DNA of 64,000 nt from an uncultured Carboxylicivirga sp. (GCA_947491945.1 CANLLN010000004.1:186001-250000), one strand, 5' to 3'. Positions 7,988-15,904 are shown, numbered from the stretch's first letter. A program made the numbers and translations. Notes: a model not told the origin generated them from the sequence alone.

Positions 7988-8098
7988 ATGGAAAAACAAT
8001 TATTGCTTGCAACACTAACATTAGCAACAAGTATTATTCAGGTTAGCGGTCAAAAAGATGATAAGTTATCAATCGGAATTCGCCTTACAACGCCCTAA
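7988..8098 (+). pseudogene. Truncated ORF consisting of a signal peptide and a short tail
   Basis: A 36-codon ORF starting MEKQLLLATLTLATSI has a convincing Sec signal peptide with likely cleavage after VSG, then only about 14 residues (QKDDKLSIGI and four more) before TAA. It ends inside the last 14 bases of the NUDIX gene on the other strand. It looks like the surviving 5' end of an exported-protein gene whose body was deleted when the NUDIX gene came to lie there. It may instead be a chance or micro-protein ORF. The preceding 125 bp hold no gene. Confidence 0.35.
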
Positions 8099-8546
8099 TG
8101 CAGTCCGATTTGAGCATCTCAGCCACTATCTTATCTATTGGGAATGTGAATTCTTCGGAATTTAGATGCCTTATGGGCATCCAGCGAAACGACTGGGCTC
8201 CATCCACGGCAGGAATATCATTACTATGGTGGCTTGTTTGGATAGGCTCTGTAGTGTTCGTTTTTACCCGGTAGTAGATGCTCATTAGCTGTGTGTTTTC
8301 AAAGGAAATAGCTGCCTGAAAGTAGTCGGTGGTATAAAAATGACTTTCAACCTCAATAGGTAGCCCCAGCTCTTCCATAAATTCACGCTTGAGGCAGTCG
8401 ATCGTCCCTTCTCCAAATTCTAAACCACCGCCCGGAAATTTGGTCATGAGCATGCCTATTCGGTACTCATCGGTGATCAGGACTTCCTGCTGTTCGTTAA
8501 TCAGCAGTCCATAAACGCGAATATTGAATTGCTTGGGAGTGTCCAT
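8085..8546 (-). CDS. NUDIX hydrolase
   Basis: 153 aa from the ATG at 8546 (MDTPKQFNIRVYGLL). A GTG five codons earlier lies inside a terminator stem and is less likely. The NUDIX box is complete: G-x5-E-x7-REFMEELGL at about residues 36-58, carrying the catalytic REUxEE glutamates that bind Mg2+. It hydrolyses a nucleoside diphosphate linked to another group; the substrate cannot be told. The C-terminal half contains AISFENTQLMSIYYRV and FRWMPIRHL, in line with ordinary small NUDIX proteins. The T-run of the miaA terminator ends only 6 nt before this ATG, and no TAnnTTTG box is visible, so its own promoter is unclear. Confidence 0.9.
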   Translation of the reverse strand: MDTPKQFNIRVYGLLINEQQEVLITDEYRIGMLMTKFPGGGLEFGEGTIDCLKREFMEELGLPIEVESHFYTTDYFQAAISFENTQLMSIYYRVKTNTTEPIQTSHHSNDIPAVDGAQSFRWMPIRHLNSEEFTFPIDKIVAEMLKSDCIRAL

Positions 8547-8551
8547 AGTAC

Positions 8552-8613
8552 AAAAAAACACCGGGCCTTTCGTTTGTAAACCGCGAGCAAGGATTTGCTT
8601 TTTTGGCCCGGTG
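8552..8613 (-). terminator. Terminator of miaA, abutting the NUDIX start codon
   Basis: On the minus strand, CACCGGGCC (8613-8605) pairs perfectly with GGCCCGGTG (8567-8559), and seven T follow (8558-8552). The loop is long, 37 nt. The stem begins 2 nt after the miaA stop, and the T-run ends 6 nt before the NUDIX ATG. Confidence 0.75.
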
Positions 8614-8615
8614 GG

Positions 8616-9524
8616 TTAAACTAATTCGATATGAGTATCTACAAATTTAATAATTTCATTGATTTGTGAGGGGTGAAACCAGTTTATTTCCTTATCTCGC
8701 CGGAACCAAGATAGCTGTCGTTTGGCATAGCGGCGTGAGTTACGTTTGATCAGCTCAATGGCCTTATCGGCATCATATTCACCATCCCAGTGGGCAAATA
8801 TTTCTTTGTAGCCTACAGTGTTCAGGGCGTTAATATGCTTTAGGTGGTAAAAGGCTTTGGCCTCATCAAAAAGTCCTTCTTTCACCATGCAGTCAACGCG
8901 CTGGTTAATGCGTTCATACAGTGCTTCACGATCCATATCGAGTCCTATTTTCAGGATATGAAAGGGGCGTTTGCGCGCTGTATTGGTACGTAGGCTGCTG
9001 TAGGGCTGCCCTGTCATTAGGCATACTTCAAGGGCATGCATCACGCGTTTGTGGTTTTTAAGATCCACCTGATCGTAAAATACCGGATCCAGCATCTTAA
9101 GTTGCCGGCGTATGGCATCGAGTCCTTCTTTATTATAGAGGTCCATTACTTCCTGCCTAAGTTCAGGGTCGATGGTGGGTAATTCATCAATTCCCTTGCA
9201 AACAGCATCAACATACATCATGGAGCCACCTGTCATAATCACCTGATTTTGGTGGGTAAACAGTTCCTTCAGTAATTTCAGCACATCCTGCTCAAATTGA
9301 TAGGCATTGTAATAGTCATTAACAGAATGGGTGGCCACCAGGTGGTGTTTAATGGCTGCACGTTGCTCAGCAGTGGGGGCAGCGGTGCCTATTTTTAGCT
9401 CCTTAAATATTTGTCGGCTATCCGACGATATGATGTCGGTTTTTAGGTGTTTGGCCAGGGTCAGGCACAGTTCTGTTTTACCAATGCCGGTGGGGCCCAC
9501 TATAACAATAAGCGTATTTGTCAT
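8616..9524 (-). CDS. miaA: tRNA dimethylallyltransferase
   Basis: 302 aa, normal length for MiaA. It transfers a dimethylallyl group from DMAPP to the N6 of A37 in tRNAs reading UNN codons, the first step of (ms2)i6A synthesis. The P-loop GPTGIGKT is at residues 10-17. SSDSRQIFKELKIGTAAPT carries the catalytic Asp-Ser-Arg-Gln motif (about 34-38), and MTGGSMMYVDAVCKGID and the C-terminal RRYAKRQLSWFRRD tRNA-contact motif are intact. It is the second gene of a two-gene operon, 9 bp after the pRiA4b-ORF3-like gene. A clear terminator follows. Confidence 0.97.
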   Translation of the reverse strand: MTNTLIVIVGPTGIGKTELCLTLAKHLKTDIISSDSRQIFKELKIGTAAPTAEQRAAIKHHLVATHSVNDYYNAYQFEQDVLKLLKELFTHQNQVIMTGGSMMYVDAVCKGIDELPTIDPELRQEVMDLYNKEGLDAIRRQLKMLDPVFYDQVDLKNHKRVMHALEVCLMTGQPYSSLRTNTARKRPFHILKIGLDMDREALYERINQRVDCMVKEGLFDEAKAFYHLKHINALNTVGYKEIFAHWDGEYDADKAIELIKRNSRRYAKRQLSWFRRDKEINWFHPSQINEIIKFVDTHIELV

Positions 9525-9533
9525 TTTACTGTT

Positions 9534-10073
9534 TTAGTATTGGTCGGCGTAGTCGTCCAGGTTCAAATCCGTATCCAGATCCTCAAAATTCATTGAATCC
9601 AGCGAGCCGTCAAACTCATCGCCAAACAGGTCTTCATCTGCCATGCCGGTGTCATCCGACAAATCTGCCATTTTTATTTGCTCAGGTGCCTCGCCTTCGT
9701 TTCGGTAGCAATTGGCTTTTTTAAGTGTGCCCTCTGCCATCTCAATCACCTCCATGAAAAAGGCTCGTTCCGAGAAGAAGTCGAAAACATAGAGCAAACG
9801 CTGCCCTTCTTCAAACAGAAAATCAGATATTAAGGTGTCCTGCATCACCTTTAAGGATTCATTGGCTCCCTCGCTCATGTCAAACAGGGTGATTTCCGTT
9901 TCCTTGTTCCACTCATTATCAGTAGTGAAGAAGGAAGCCATCTGCGTGGCATCGTAATCGTTGGTATGTTGAATGCAGGTGTGTAAATCAGCGAAGCTTG
10001 CCGTATCGTCAATAGCAATCTCCTCAACGAAACTTTCAACCTCGTTCGACAATACCCTCAAGTAAATAATCAT
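9534..10073 (-). CDS. pRiA4b ORF-3-like (IS1096 TnpR-like) protein
   Basis: 179 aa. The N-terminal 130 residues (IYLRVLSNEVESFVEEIAID, FADLHTCIQHTNDYDATQMASFF, LIYVFDFF-type FDFFSERAFFMEVIE) match the plasmid pRiA4b ORF-3 fold, also known from the IS1096 passenger TnpR. The C-terminal tail is strongly acidic, with many Asp and Glu, ending NLDDYADQY. No transposase or inverted repeats are nearby, so this appears to be a chromosomal, domesticated member. It is promoted by TACTTTTG at 10108-10115 and cotranscribed with miaA. Biochemical function is unknown. Confidence 0.75.
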   Translation of the reverse strand: MIIYLRVLSNEVESFVEEIAIDDTASFADLHTCIQHTNDYDATQMASFFTTDNEWNKETEITLFDMSEGANESLKVMQDTLISDFLFEEGQRLLYVFDFFSERAFFMEVIEMAEGTLKKANCYRNEGEAPEQIKMADLSDDTGMADEDLFGDEFDGSLDSMNFEDLDTDLNLDDYADQY

Positions 10074-10107
10074 TGCGCTTGCATTTTTTGTTGCTTGGTC
10101 AGATTGG

Positions 10108-10115
10108 CAAAAGTA
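10108..10115 (-). promoter_or_regulatory. Bacteroidota -7 box (TACTTTTG) for the pRiA4b-ORF3-like gene and miaA
   Basis: On the minus strand TACTTTTG matches TAnnTTTG 35 bp upstream of the ATG at 10073. No well-placed -33 TTTG was found. Confidence 0.55.
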
Positions 10116-10206
10116 TTAAAAATAACAGTTACGGAGTGTGTTTTGTTATCACAAAGGGCTAAACATTGACTATTAAAAGTTGTTATAGTAGTAAAAAATA
10201 CAAATT

Positions 10207-10695
10207 ATGATGGAACGATTTATTTTTATATTGATTGGCCTGATTGTGGGTGCAGCCATCACTTTTTTCATTATTAGATCCATGGCACCCAAAATGATGC
10301 TCGTGGAGAGCGAAAGCAAATACAGTTTTGAGGAAACTTTACAGCGTTTGCAGCAGGCCATTGACCAAAAGGGATGGAAGACACCGGCTGTACACGACCT
10401 TCAGGCTACGCTGGCCAAGTTCGACTACGATGTGCGAAAAGTAAAAGTGATGGCGGTCTGTCAGCCTGATATAGCCCAGAAGATACTGAGTCGTGATGAT
10501 GAGCGCATTGCTTCCTCACTGATGCCTTGCCGTATCTCCGTATATGAGAAAAGTGATGGTAAAGTGTATGTATCTCGCCTCAATAGCATAAAGATGGGCA
10601 GTCTTTTTGGCGGCGTTATTGAAGAGGCAATGGATATTGCCGGTCATCAAAGTGAAATGATTATCCAAACTGTCGTAAAAGACAAAAAAGCGTAA
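10207..10695 (+). CDS. DUF302 domain-containing membrane-anchored protein
   Basis: 162 aa. One N-terminal membrane anchor (about residues 5-25, FIFILIGLIVGAAITFFII) is followed by a DUF302 domain: YSFEETLQRLQQAIDQKGWKTPAVHDL, then KVMAVCQPDIAQKIL and MPCRISVYEKSDGKVYVSRLNS. DUF302 proteins are small alpha/beta domains of unknown function, often found beside redox or sulfur genes. The next gene, a cytochrome c lipoprotein, starts 1 bp after the stop, so the two almost certainly act together. The conserved cysteines in AVCQP and MPCRI are the only obvious candidate ligands or redox residues. Confidence 0.85.
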   Translation: MMERFIFILIGLIVGAAITFFIIRSMAPKMMLVESESKYSFEETLQRLQQAIDQKGWKTPAVHDLQATLAKFDYDVRKVKVMAVCQPDIAQKILSRDDERIASSLMPCRISVYEKSDGKVYVSRLNSIKMGSLFGGVIEEAMDIAGHQSEMIIQTVVKDKKA

Positions 10696-10696
10696 T

Positions 10697-11134
10697 ATGC
10701 ATAAATTAATTGGTGCATCACTTTTAGTGGTGGGCTTGGTGGCTTGTGGGCCTTCAGGAAACAAGAAAAGTGCGGAGAAACAGGCATCGAACCCTGTTGA
10801 GACCCCAATAACCCTGGATGAGCATCCCGGAAAGCAAGCCTACCTGCGGCATTGTATGGCATGTCATCAGCGTAATGCAAACGGATTGCCCGGCATGTAT
10901 CCGCCATTGGCGAATAATAAGATGGTATCCGGCGATCCTTCGCCACTGATTGATATAGTGTTAAATGGCATGAGTGGTGAGATTGAGGTGAACGGTCAGA
11001 AATATAATGGGGTGATGGCCAGCTATCGTAATTTATCGGATCAGGAAATTGCCGATATACTTAATTACTTGCGCACAGGTTTTGGTAATGAAGGTGCTGA
11101 AATTGTGGCTTCTGATGTAAAGGCGCTGCGCTAA
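10697..11134 (+). CDS. Class I cytochrome c lipoprotein
   Basis: 145 aa. A signal peptide with lipobox LVAC places the lipidated Cys at residue 17. The haem-binding motif CMACH is at residues 53-57, after a Lys/Ser-rich linker. GLPGMYPPLANNKM and NGVMASYRNLSDQEIADILNYLR are standard for the small cytochrome c fold, and a Met in one of these probably provides the sixth haem ligand. It is a periplasmic electron carrier tethered to a membrane. It is cotranscribed with the DUF302 gene. The electron donor and acceptor are unknown. Confidence 0.92.
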   Translation: MHKLIGASLLVVGLVACGPSGNKKSAEKQASNPVETPITLDEHPGKQAYLRHCMACHQRNANGLPGMYPPLANNKMVSGDPSPLIDIVLNGMSGEIEVNGQKYNGVMASYRNLSDQEIADILNYLRTGFGNEGAEIVASDVKALR

Positions 11135-11468
11135 GGTACTCAATTACAACAATTTGTAATTATTCGCCTGGAAGTGATAACGCATTATCCGGGATCTTGC
11201 ATTTAAACGATCATTCACCTAACGCTATTGGGTTCCGTTTTTGATATAAATTTATCCTCTTCTGAATATTAGCAGGGATGCAGTTGGGCAGGAGGCTTGT
11301 TAAAGCAACAAAGCGTTTGTTTTATCGCGAGCAATTCTGAATATATGAATTAGCAGATGGTTAATTTTAGCTACTTTTGCCTTACTATGCCACCTTCAGC
11401 AATAGGAGGTGGTGTAATGTAAACGTTAGATAAATCATTCGAAACCTCAATCACGACAAAACGAAGGA
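11135..11468. other. Intergenic region with imperfect direct repeats and a promoter box
   Basis: 334 bp without a gene. TTCTGAATAT occurs twice (11260-11269 and 11335-11344), each followed closely by TAGCAG, a 75-bp-spaced imperfect direct repeat. A promoter core TACTTTTG lies at 11372-11379. A short hairpin CCACCT/AGGTGG is present just after it, near 11391-11413. No RNA family was recognised. Confidence 0.4.
11372..11379 (+). promoter_or_regulatory. Bacteroidota -7 box (TACTTTTG) for the Omp85-type barrel gene
   Basis: TACTTTTG fits TAnnTTTG and lies 90 bp before the ATG at 11469. No clear -33 TTTG is seen at the right distance. Confidence 0.45.
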
Positions 11469-12632
11469 ATGCGAGTACAAATCTTTTTTTTATGGGTGTT
11501 ATGCGGCCTTTGTAATCAGGTAATGGCGCAGGAGGAAGTAGTCATTGATACGCTGGATGCTAGTTTGGTGGAACAGGCGGCTTCGCTTGTAGAGGATGTG
11601 ATTGATTTTGTCACCATTGAGAAGGGACGCACTACTCTTTCCTTGTATCCGATGGCTGGTTTTTCGCCACGCACAGGGTTTATCATTGGCGTAATGCCGG
11701 TATGGCGTATTCGTCCCCGACTGAATGAGTCCTCTGATTTTTATCGACCCACCACCATTGCGCCTTCAGCTAAAATTTCTACCAAGGGGATGTATGAATT
11801 TGACTTTGATGTTCAGGCCTTCACGGCTAATCGTTGGATGTTTATCTCAAAGTTTCAATACATGTTTCTTCCTGATGAGTTTTATGGCATTGGTAATCAG
11901 CAGAAAGATCCGCCTTTTTCGCGCTATGATATTAACCGAATAGCTTTTAAAACCGATGTACTAAAAGGCATTAGCGCCAGTTGGTTTCTGGGGCTTCGAC
12001 TCGATGTTAATTATGATGATTTTACCGATGTGGAGGGAGAGCTTCTCAATCCCTCAATACCCGGTTTTGGTGGAGGATGGGCCAATGGTATAGGGCCGGC
12101 TTTGGCTTACGATAATCGCGATGATCAGCTATACCCCACCAAAGGTTGGTTCGTTATGTGCTCATCGGCTATTTATGATGGTTTTATGGGTAGTGATTAC
12201 GCCTTCACAAGTACCAGTTTGGATGTTCGTAAGTTTGTGTCTTTGCATGCGGATGTTTCCATTTTGGGTTTTCAGGCTATGGTGAATGCTACCACAGGCG
12301 ATGTACCTTTTTACAAGCTGTCATCTATTGGCGGAAACCGTATGCTACGCGGCATAGCCCATCCTTATCGTTATATGGATAGGCATTCGTGGTTTGTGCA
12401 AGCTGAGTGGCGGCGTCATATTTGGTGGCGCCTGGGTACAGCACTGTTTACAGGAACGGGGAAAGTGATGCCTGAATTTATGCAGACTCCTTTTTCGGAT
12501 TTACATTGGGTAGCCGGTGCCGGCGTTCGCTTTAAGGTGCTGCCCGATGAGGGACTGAACTTTCGTGTTGATTTTGGCGTATCTAACCACGGTGACAACG
12601 GTGTGTATTTCACATTGCGTGAGGCTTTCTAG
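11469..12632 (+). CDS. BamA/TamA (Omp85) family outer-membrane barrel without POTRA domains
   Basis: 387 aa. A signal peptide ends at about residue 20 (QVMAQ). The remainder is a 16-strand-type beta barrel with alternating aromatic and polar residues. The family hallmarks sit near the C-terminus: SSIGGNRMLRGI (about residues 286-297), then RVDFGVSNHGDNGVYFTLREAF as the final strands, with terminal Phe. There is no room for POTRA domains, so this belongs to the short surface-antigen (D15) group of uncertain function rather than to BamA proper. It is a single-gene unit. Repeat element A (12645-12700) lies just downstream. Confidence 0.85.
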   Translation: MRVQIFFLWVLCGLCNQVMAQEEVVIDTLDASLVEQAASLVEDVIDFVTIEKGRTTLSLYPMAGFSPRTGFIIGVMPVWRIRPRLNESSDFYRPTTIAPSAKISTKGMYEFDFDVQAFTANRWMFISKFQYMFLPDEFYGIGNQQKDPPFSRYDINRIAFKTDVLKGISASWFLGLRLDVNYDDFTDVEGELLNPSIPGFGGGWANGIGPALAYDNRDDQLYPTKGWFVMCSSAIYDGFMGSDYAFTSTSLDVRKFVSLHADVSILGFQAMVNATTGDVPFYKLSSIGGNRMLRGIAHPYRYMDRHSWFVQAEWRRHIWWRLGTALFTGTGKVMPEFMQTPFSDLHWVAGAGVRFKVLPDEGLNFRVDFGVSNHGDNGVYFTLREAF

Positions 12633-12644
12633 TGGAGCGTTCAT

Positions 12645-12700
12645 AATGTTTTCCGGAACGGTTCCCTATCACAATACACTTGTACAGAATCGTTCCGTAA
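12645..12700 (-). repeat. Dispersed intergenic inverted-repeat element, copy A
   Basis: Read on the minus strand it starts TTACGGAACG and ends AAAACATT, with GAACCGTTCC near the end. It aligns without gaps to copy B (46688-46743): 43 of 56 positions are identical by my hand count. The arms GGAACG and CGTTCC are 42 nt apart outer to outer, as in the other two copies. It lies between the Omp85-type gene and cysK. It is not coding in any convincing frame. Confidence 0.7.
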
Positions 12701-12906
12701 AAGCCTTATAAATATGGTTCTTTCAAAACTTACTACTTGACATTTATTCTCCAGCCGGACACTTGGATGCGAGCGGTGCTTTACAGTTTTGGGACCTCTA
12801 TTGGATTCAAAGAGCCTGTATTTTTGTTTTGGTGCATGAACAAAAAGGATGGTCAACGTATTTTATTTATATCATAACAAAGCATTGACAATAAACCATA
12901 ATCAGA

Positions 12907-13830
12907 ATGATGAAAATTGCTAAGAATGTAAATGAGTTAATCGGTAATACCCCCTTGGTTCGCATTAACCGCCTAAGTGAAGATGCTCATGCCGAAGTGT
13001 TGGCCAAGCTTGAGTTTTTTAATCCGGCCGGCTCGGTCAAGGATCGTATTGCCTATTCCATGATTAATGATGCGGAACAGAAGGGCTTGTTGACTAAAGA
13101 TACGGTTATTGTGGAGCCCACAAGCGGAAATACAGGGGTTGGATTGGCCTTTGTAGCAGCCGTTAAAGGCTATCGAATAATACTGTGCATGCCTGAAAGT
13201 ATGAGTATGGAACGGCGTAAACTGTTGATTAAGTTTGGTGCTGAGCTGGTGCTTACACCGGCTGAGAAGGGAATGAAGGGAGCCATTGAACAGGCTGAGC
13301 AGATTGCTGCCGAGCTACCCAAGTCATTTATTCCCCAGCAGTTTAACAACGCTGCTAATCCTGCTATTCACCGATGCACAACGGCCGAAGAGGTGTGGGA
13401 AGCTACCGGTGGTGAAGTGGATATTTTTGTGGCGGGTGTGGGTACAGGAGGTACGATAACCGGCGTGGGAGAGGTCTTGAAAGAGCGTAATCCAGCTATA
13501 AAAATCGTTGCTGTTGAGCCGGAAGCATCACCGGTTTTGTCGGGTGGTCAGCCCGGGCCGCATAAGATACAAGGTATTGGTGCCGGTTTTATTCCCGGAG
13601 TATTAAATACCAGTGTGTTGGATGAAGTGATTAAAGTACCTAACGAAGCCGCCATTGAAACGGCACTTAAGGCGGCGCGGAAAGAGGGCATTTTATGTGG
13701 TTATTCATCCGGTGCTGCTTTATATGCTGCTCTTTTACTAGCTAAGCGTCCTGAAAATAAAGGGAAACGTATTGTAGTGATATTGCCCGATACGGGAGAG
13801 CGTTATCTTAGTACTTTTAATATTGATTAA
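12907..13830 (+). CDS. cysK: Cysteine synthase (O-acetylserine sulfhydrylase)
   Basis: 307 aa. It makes cysteine from O-acetylserine and sulfide with PLP. The PLP lysine is K45 in [20 protein letters not shown] (about residues 72-82) binds the substrate carboxylate, and [10 protein letters not shown] (about 177-186) binds the PLP phosphate. It starts ATG-ATG, and either may be used. Length and motifs fit CysK/CysM A-type enzymes. It is monocistronic. A large hairpin at 13884-13955 follows. The 274-bp upstream region has repeat element A and a TATTTTTG box at 12819-12826 without a matching -33 site. Confidence 0.95.
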   Translation: MMKIAKNVNELIGNTPLVRINRLSEDAHAEVLAKLEFFNPAGSVKDRIAYSMINDAEQKGLLTKDTVIVEPTSGNTGVGLAFVAAVKGYRIILCMPESMSMERRKLLIKFGAELVLTPAEKGMKGAIEQAEQIAAELPKSFIPQQFNNAANPAIHRCTTAEEVWEATGGEVDIFVAGVGTGGTITGVGEVLKERNPAIKIVAVEPEASPVLSGGQPGPHKIQGIGAGFIPGVLNTSVLDEVIKVPNEAAIETALKAARKEGILCGYSSGAALYAALLLAKRPENKGKRIVVILPDTGERYLSTFNID

Positions 13831-13883
13831 AACCGATCTTTGGTTTTTATTCTGTGGCTTTAATCCACAATAGGTTTACTTAG

Positions 13884-13955
13884 CGCACTTTGGAAAAGCT
13901 TTAGATTTTAGTAGCCAACAGAGGTAGTCTAAAATTTAAGCTTTTCTAAGGTGCG
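13884..13955. terminator. Long imperfect hairpin between convergent cysK and the porin-like gene
   Basis: Arms of about 27-28 nt begin CGCACTTTGGAAAAGCTT and end AAGCTTTTCTAAGGTGCG, and pair with a few mismatches around a 17-nt loop. It is longer than a normal terminator stem and lacks a strong T-run on either side. It probably acts as a bidirectional terminator or an mRNA 3'-end stabiliser. Confidence 0.6.
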
Positions 13956-13966
13956 TGGTTTTGATT

Positions 13967-15208
13967 CTAAAAGTTGTATTTAAACCTCAGATAGCCCGAA
14001 TGAATACCTTGGCGCTTGATCTCATTGGTGAGGCTATCGGGAAAATAGCCGTTGAAAAACTGCCAGTAAACTGATGCACTGAAATTATCGGCTACGCTAT
14101 AGGTCCAGGTGGGCCCCAGGAAAATACCTTTAATATCGGGATGCGGATACCAGATGCCTGCCAGCGAAAAGGAGGAGAGGGGACTTGCCTGAAACAGTAC
14201 ACTTCCGAGCAGCTGAAAGGGTGAAGTAGCCAGATCTTTAACAGATTGGGGCGGAGCATAGGCATCGTAGAATATAATCTCCTTGTCTTTGGGAAGTTTA
14301 GCCAGCATCACCTCGCCCTGGATGGTCCATTTTGAATTTAATGAATAGTCCATCCCGGTAGATAGCATTACGACACCTGAGGTATCGGCAAAGTTTTCAA
14401 AGGGTTGGTACCAGGCTAATTCACCACGCCAGCTGGCATCTTTAACATAGCCCGACCATCCGAACCCTAGAGCCAGATCATGACTCAGCAAAGTGCCGCC
14501 AATAAACTGAAAATCATAATTCCAGATGTTGGCATTCCATTTCAGGGCGGCAGATACATGCGATGCACTGTCGATATTGGCCACCAGTTCGATGGATGAA
14601 GCTGCCCCCGTGTAATACATGGCACGGATGGCATCTGTACCCGGTTTTTCCTCATAATCAAAATCAAAGTACGAGTAGGTATTAAACAGGTCGTTGGGAT
14701 TGAAGGCAAAGGTCTTTCCCCAGTTGATGCGTTGTTTACCAACCGTGATATCCAGGTTGCCGGATGAGTATTGGGCATATAAGCGATCGAAAGCCAGATT
14801 AAGGATATAACTGTTGCCCACAGCCACATTCCGGGCCGGGTTAAAAAAGTTACCATTCTTCTCATAGCTGTCTTCCAATTGACCGGTCCAATCCAACCGT
14901 ACCTGGTCGCCTATGATCAGACGGTTGCGCATCTGGGTCGAGAGGGTTAAGTGTTCATTGACATACCAGGACAAGTTTAAGCGGTTTTGAAAGTAGATAT
15001 TGGTATTGTATAGATGTTTGTCGTCTTTTGTCAGAAAATCAAGGCTGTCGGGCACTTCAAAAGGCATGTCTGAGATCGAAACTGACTGCATGTTGACCAG
15101 GTAGCCGTTTATAGTCAGCTTCTTGCCGGCATCTGCATATTGGGCCGATACAATTAAGTGTAAGCTGACTAATGCAAAAGCGATAATGATCGTTTTAAGT
15201 TGAATCAT
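13967..15208 (-). CDS. Outer-membrane beta-barrel protein of an ABC/LolA-like operon
   Basis: 413 aa. A signal peptide (MIQLKTIIIAFALVSLHLIVSAQ) is followed by a beta-barrel sequence with many short amphipathic strands (LNLSWYVNEHLTLSTQMRNRL, ITVGKQRINWGKTFAFNPNDLF) and a C-terminal strand ending LRFKYNF, with the terminal Phe required for Bam recognition. GKQRINWGK resembles a strand seen in DUF1302-like barrels that accompany LolA-like proteins in other phyla; this is only a resemblance. It is the last gene of the operon, 9 bp after the ATPase gene. The predicted role is the outer-membrane end of the system encoded by the four genes upstream. Substrate is unknown. Confidence 0.75.
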   Translation of the reverse strand: MIQLKTIIIAFALVSLHLIVSAQYADAGKKLTINGYLVNMQSVSISDMPFEVPDSLDFLTKDDKHLYNTNIYFQNRLNLSWYVNEHLTLSTQMRNRLIIGDQVRLDWTGQLEDSYEKNGNFFNPARNVAVGNSYILNLAFDRLYAQYSSGNLDITVGKQRINWGKTFAFNPNDLFNTYSYFDFDYEEKPGTDAIRAMYYTGAASSIELVANIDSASHVSAALKWNANIWNYDFQFIGGTLLSHDLALGFGWSGYVKDASWRGELAWYQPFENFADTSGVVMLSTGMDYSLNSKWTIQGEVMLAKLPKDKEIIFYDAYAPPQSVKDLATSPFQLLGSVLFQASPLSSFSLAGIWYPHPDIKGIFLGPTWTYSVADNFSASVYWQFFNGYFPDSLTNEIKRQGIHSGYLRFKYNF

Positions 15209-15217
15209 TGAATTAAT

Positions 15218-15904
15218 TTATCCTTTGCGTTCGTCTTTAATGATTTTACCATCTTCTAGCTGGATGACTCGCCGTGCTTTATTGACCACCCTGGCATCGT
15301 GGGTGCTGAATATAAAGGTGATGTTTTCTTCGCGATTCAGTTTTTCCATGATGTCGAGTAATGTCTCGGTAGAGGTTGAATCGAGGTTGGCAGTTGGTTC
15401 ATCGGCCAGCACAAACTTAGGTTTGGATGCCAGTGCACGCGCTACAGCCACCCGTTGCTGCTGACCGCCCGAAAGCCTTGATGGCCTGCTGTCAATGCGC
15501 TCACCCAGTCCAACTTCAGTCAGCAGATCAATGGCCCTTTTCTCCCGTTCTTCCTTCGGTTTCCCTTGCAGCTGCATGATAAACTCCACGTTTTCTTTGG
15601 CTGTCAACACCGGAATCAGGTTATAAGCCTGAAACACGAATCCGATGTTATGCAGGCGAAAATCGATGAGTTCTGTTGACTTAAGGTCATTTACCATGGT
15701 ATCGCCAATACGGATCGTTCCTTCGGTGGGTTGATCCAAGCCACCCAGCATGTTTAAAAAGGTGGTTTTCCCGCATCCCGAAGGACCAACAATAGCTGTA
15801 AATTCGCCTTCCTGTATCTCCAGATCGATGCCTTGAACGGCATGTACTTTTACCTCTGAATCGTTATATATCTTGGTCAGTTGTTTTACTTCAATGACAT
15901 TCAT
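15218..15904 (-). CDS. ABC transporter ATP-binding protein, LolD/MacB-type
   Basis: 228 aa. Walker A GPSGCGKTT is at about residues 39-47, the signature LSGGQQQRVAVARAL at about 144-158, and Walker B FVLADEPTANLD at about 163-174, with the H-loop in FIFSTHDARV. The size and the EFTAIVGPSG and FVFQAYNLIPVLTA motifs place it in the LolD/MacB/FtsE group that works with FtsX-type permeases. Those proteins use ATP to power events in the periplasm instead of moving substrate through the inner membrane. It is encoded 31 bp after the second permease gene. Confidence 0.93.
   Translation of the reverse strand: MNVIEVKQLTKIYNDSEVKVHAVQGIDLEIQEGEFTAIVGPSGCGKTTFLNMLGGLDQPTEGTIRIGDTMVNDLKSTELIDFRLHNIGFVFQAYNLIPVLTAKENVEFIMQLQGKPKEEREKRAIDLLTEVGLGERIDSRPSRLSGGQQQRVAVARALASKPKFVLADEPTANLDSTSTETLLDIMEKLNREENITFIFSTHDARVVNKARRVIQLEDGKIIKDERKG

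Noticed and set aside
9534-10073. Insertion sequence suggested by the IS1096 TnpR-like product
   Set aside because: There is no transposase, terminal inverted repeats or target duplication around the gene.
12641-12856. 71-codon minus-strand ORF between the Omp85-type gene and cysK
   Set aside because: It lies across repeat copy A, has no family-like sequence, and no homologous frame is kept in copies B and C.
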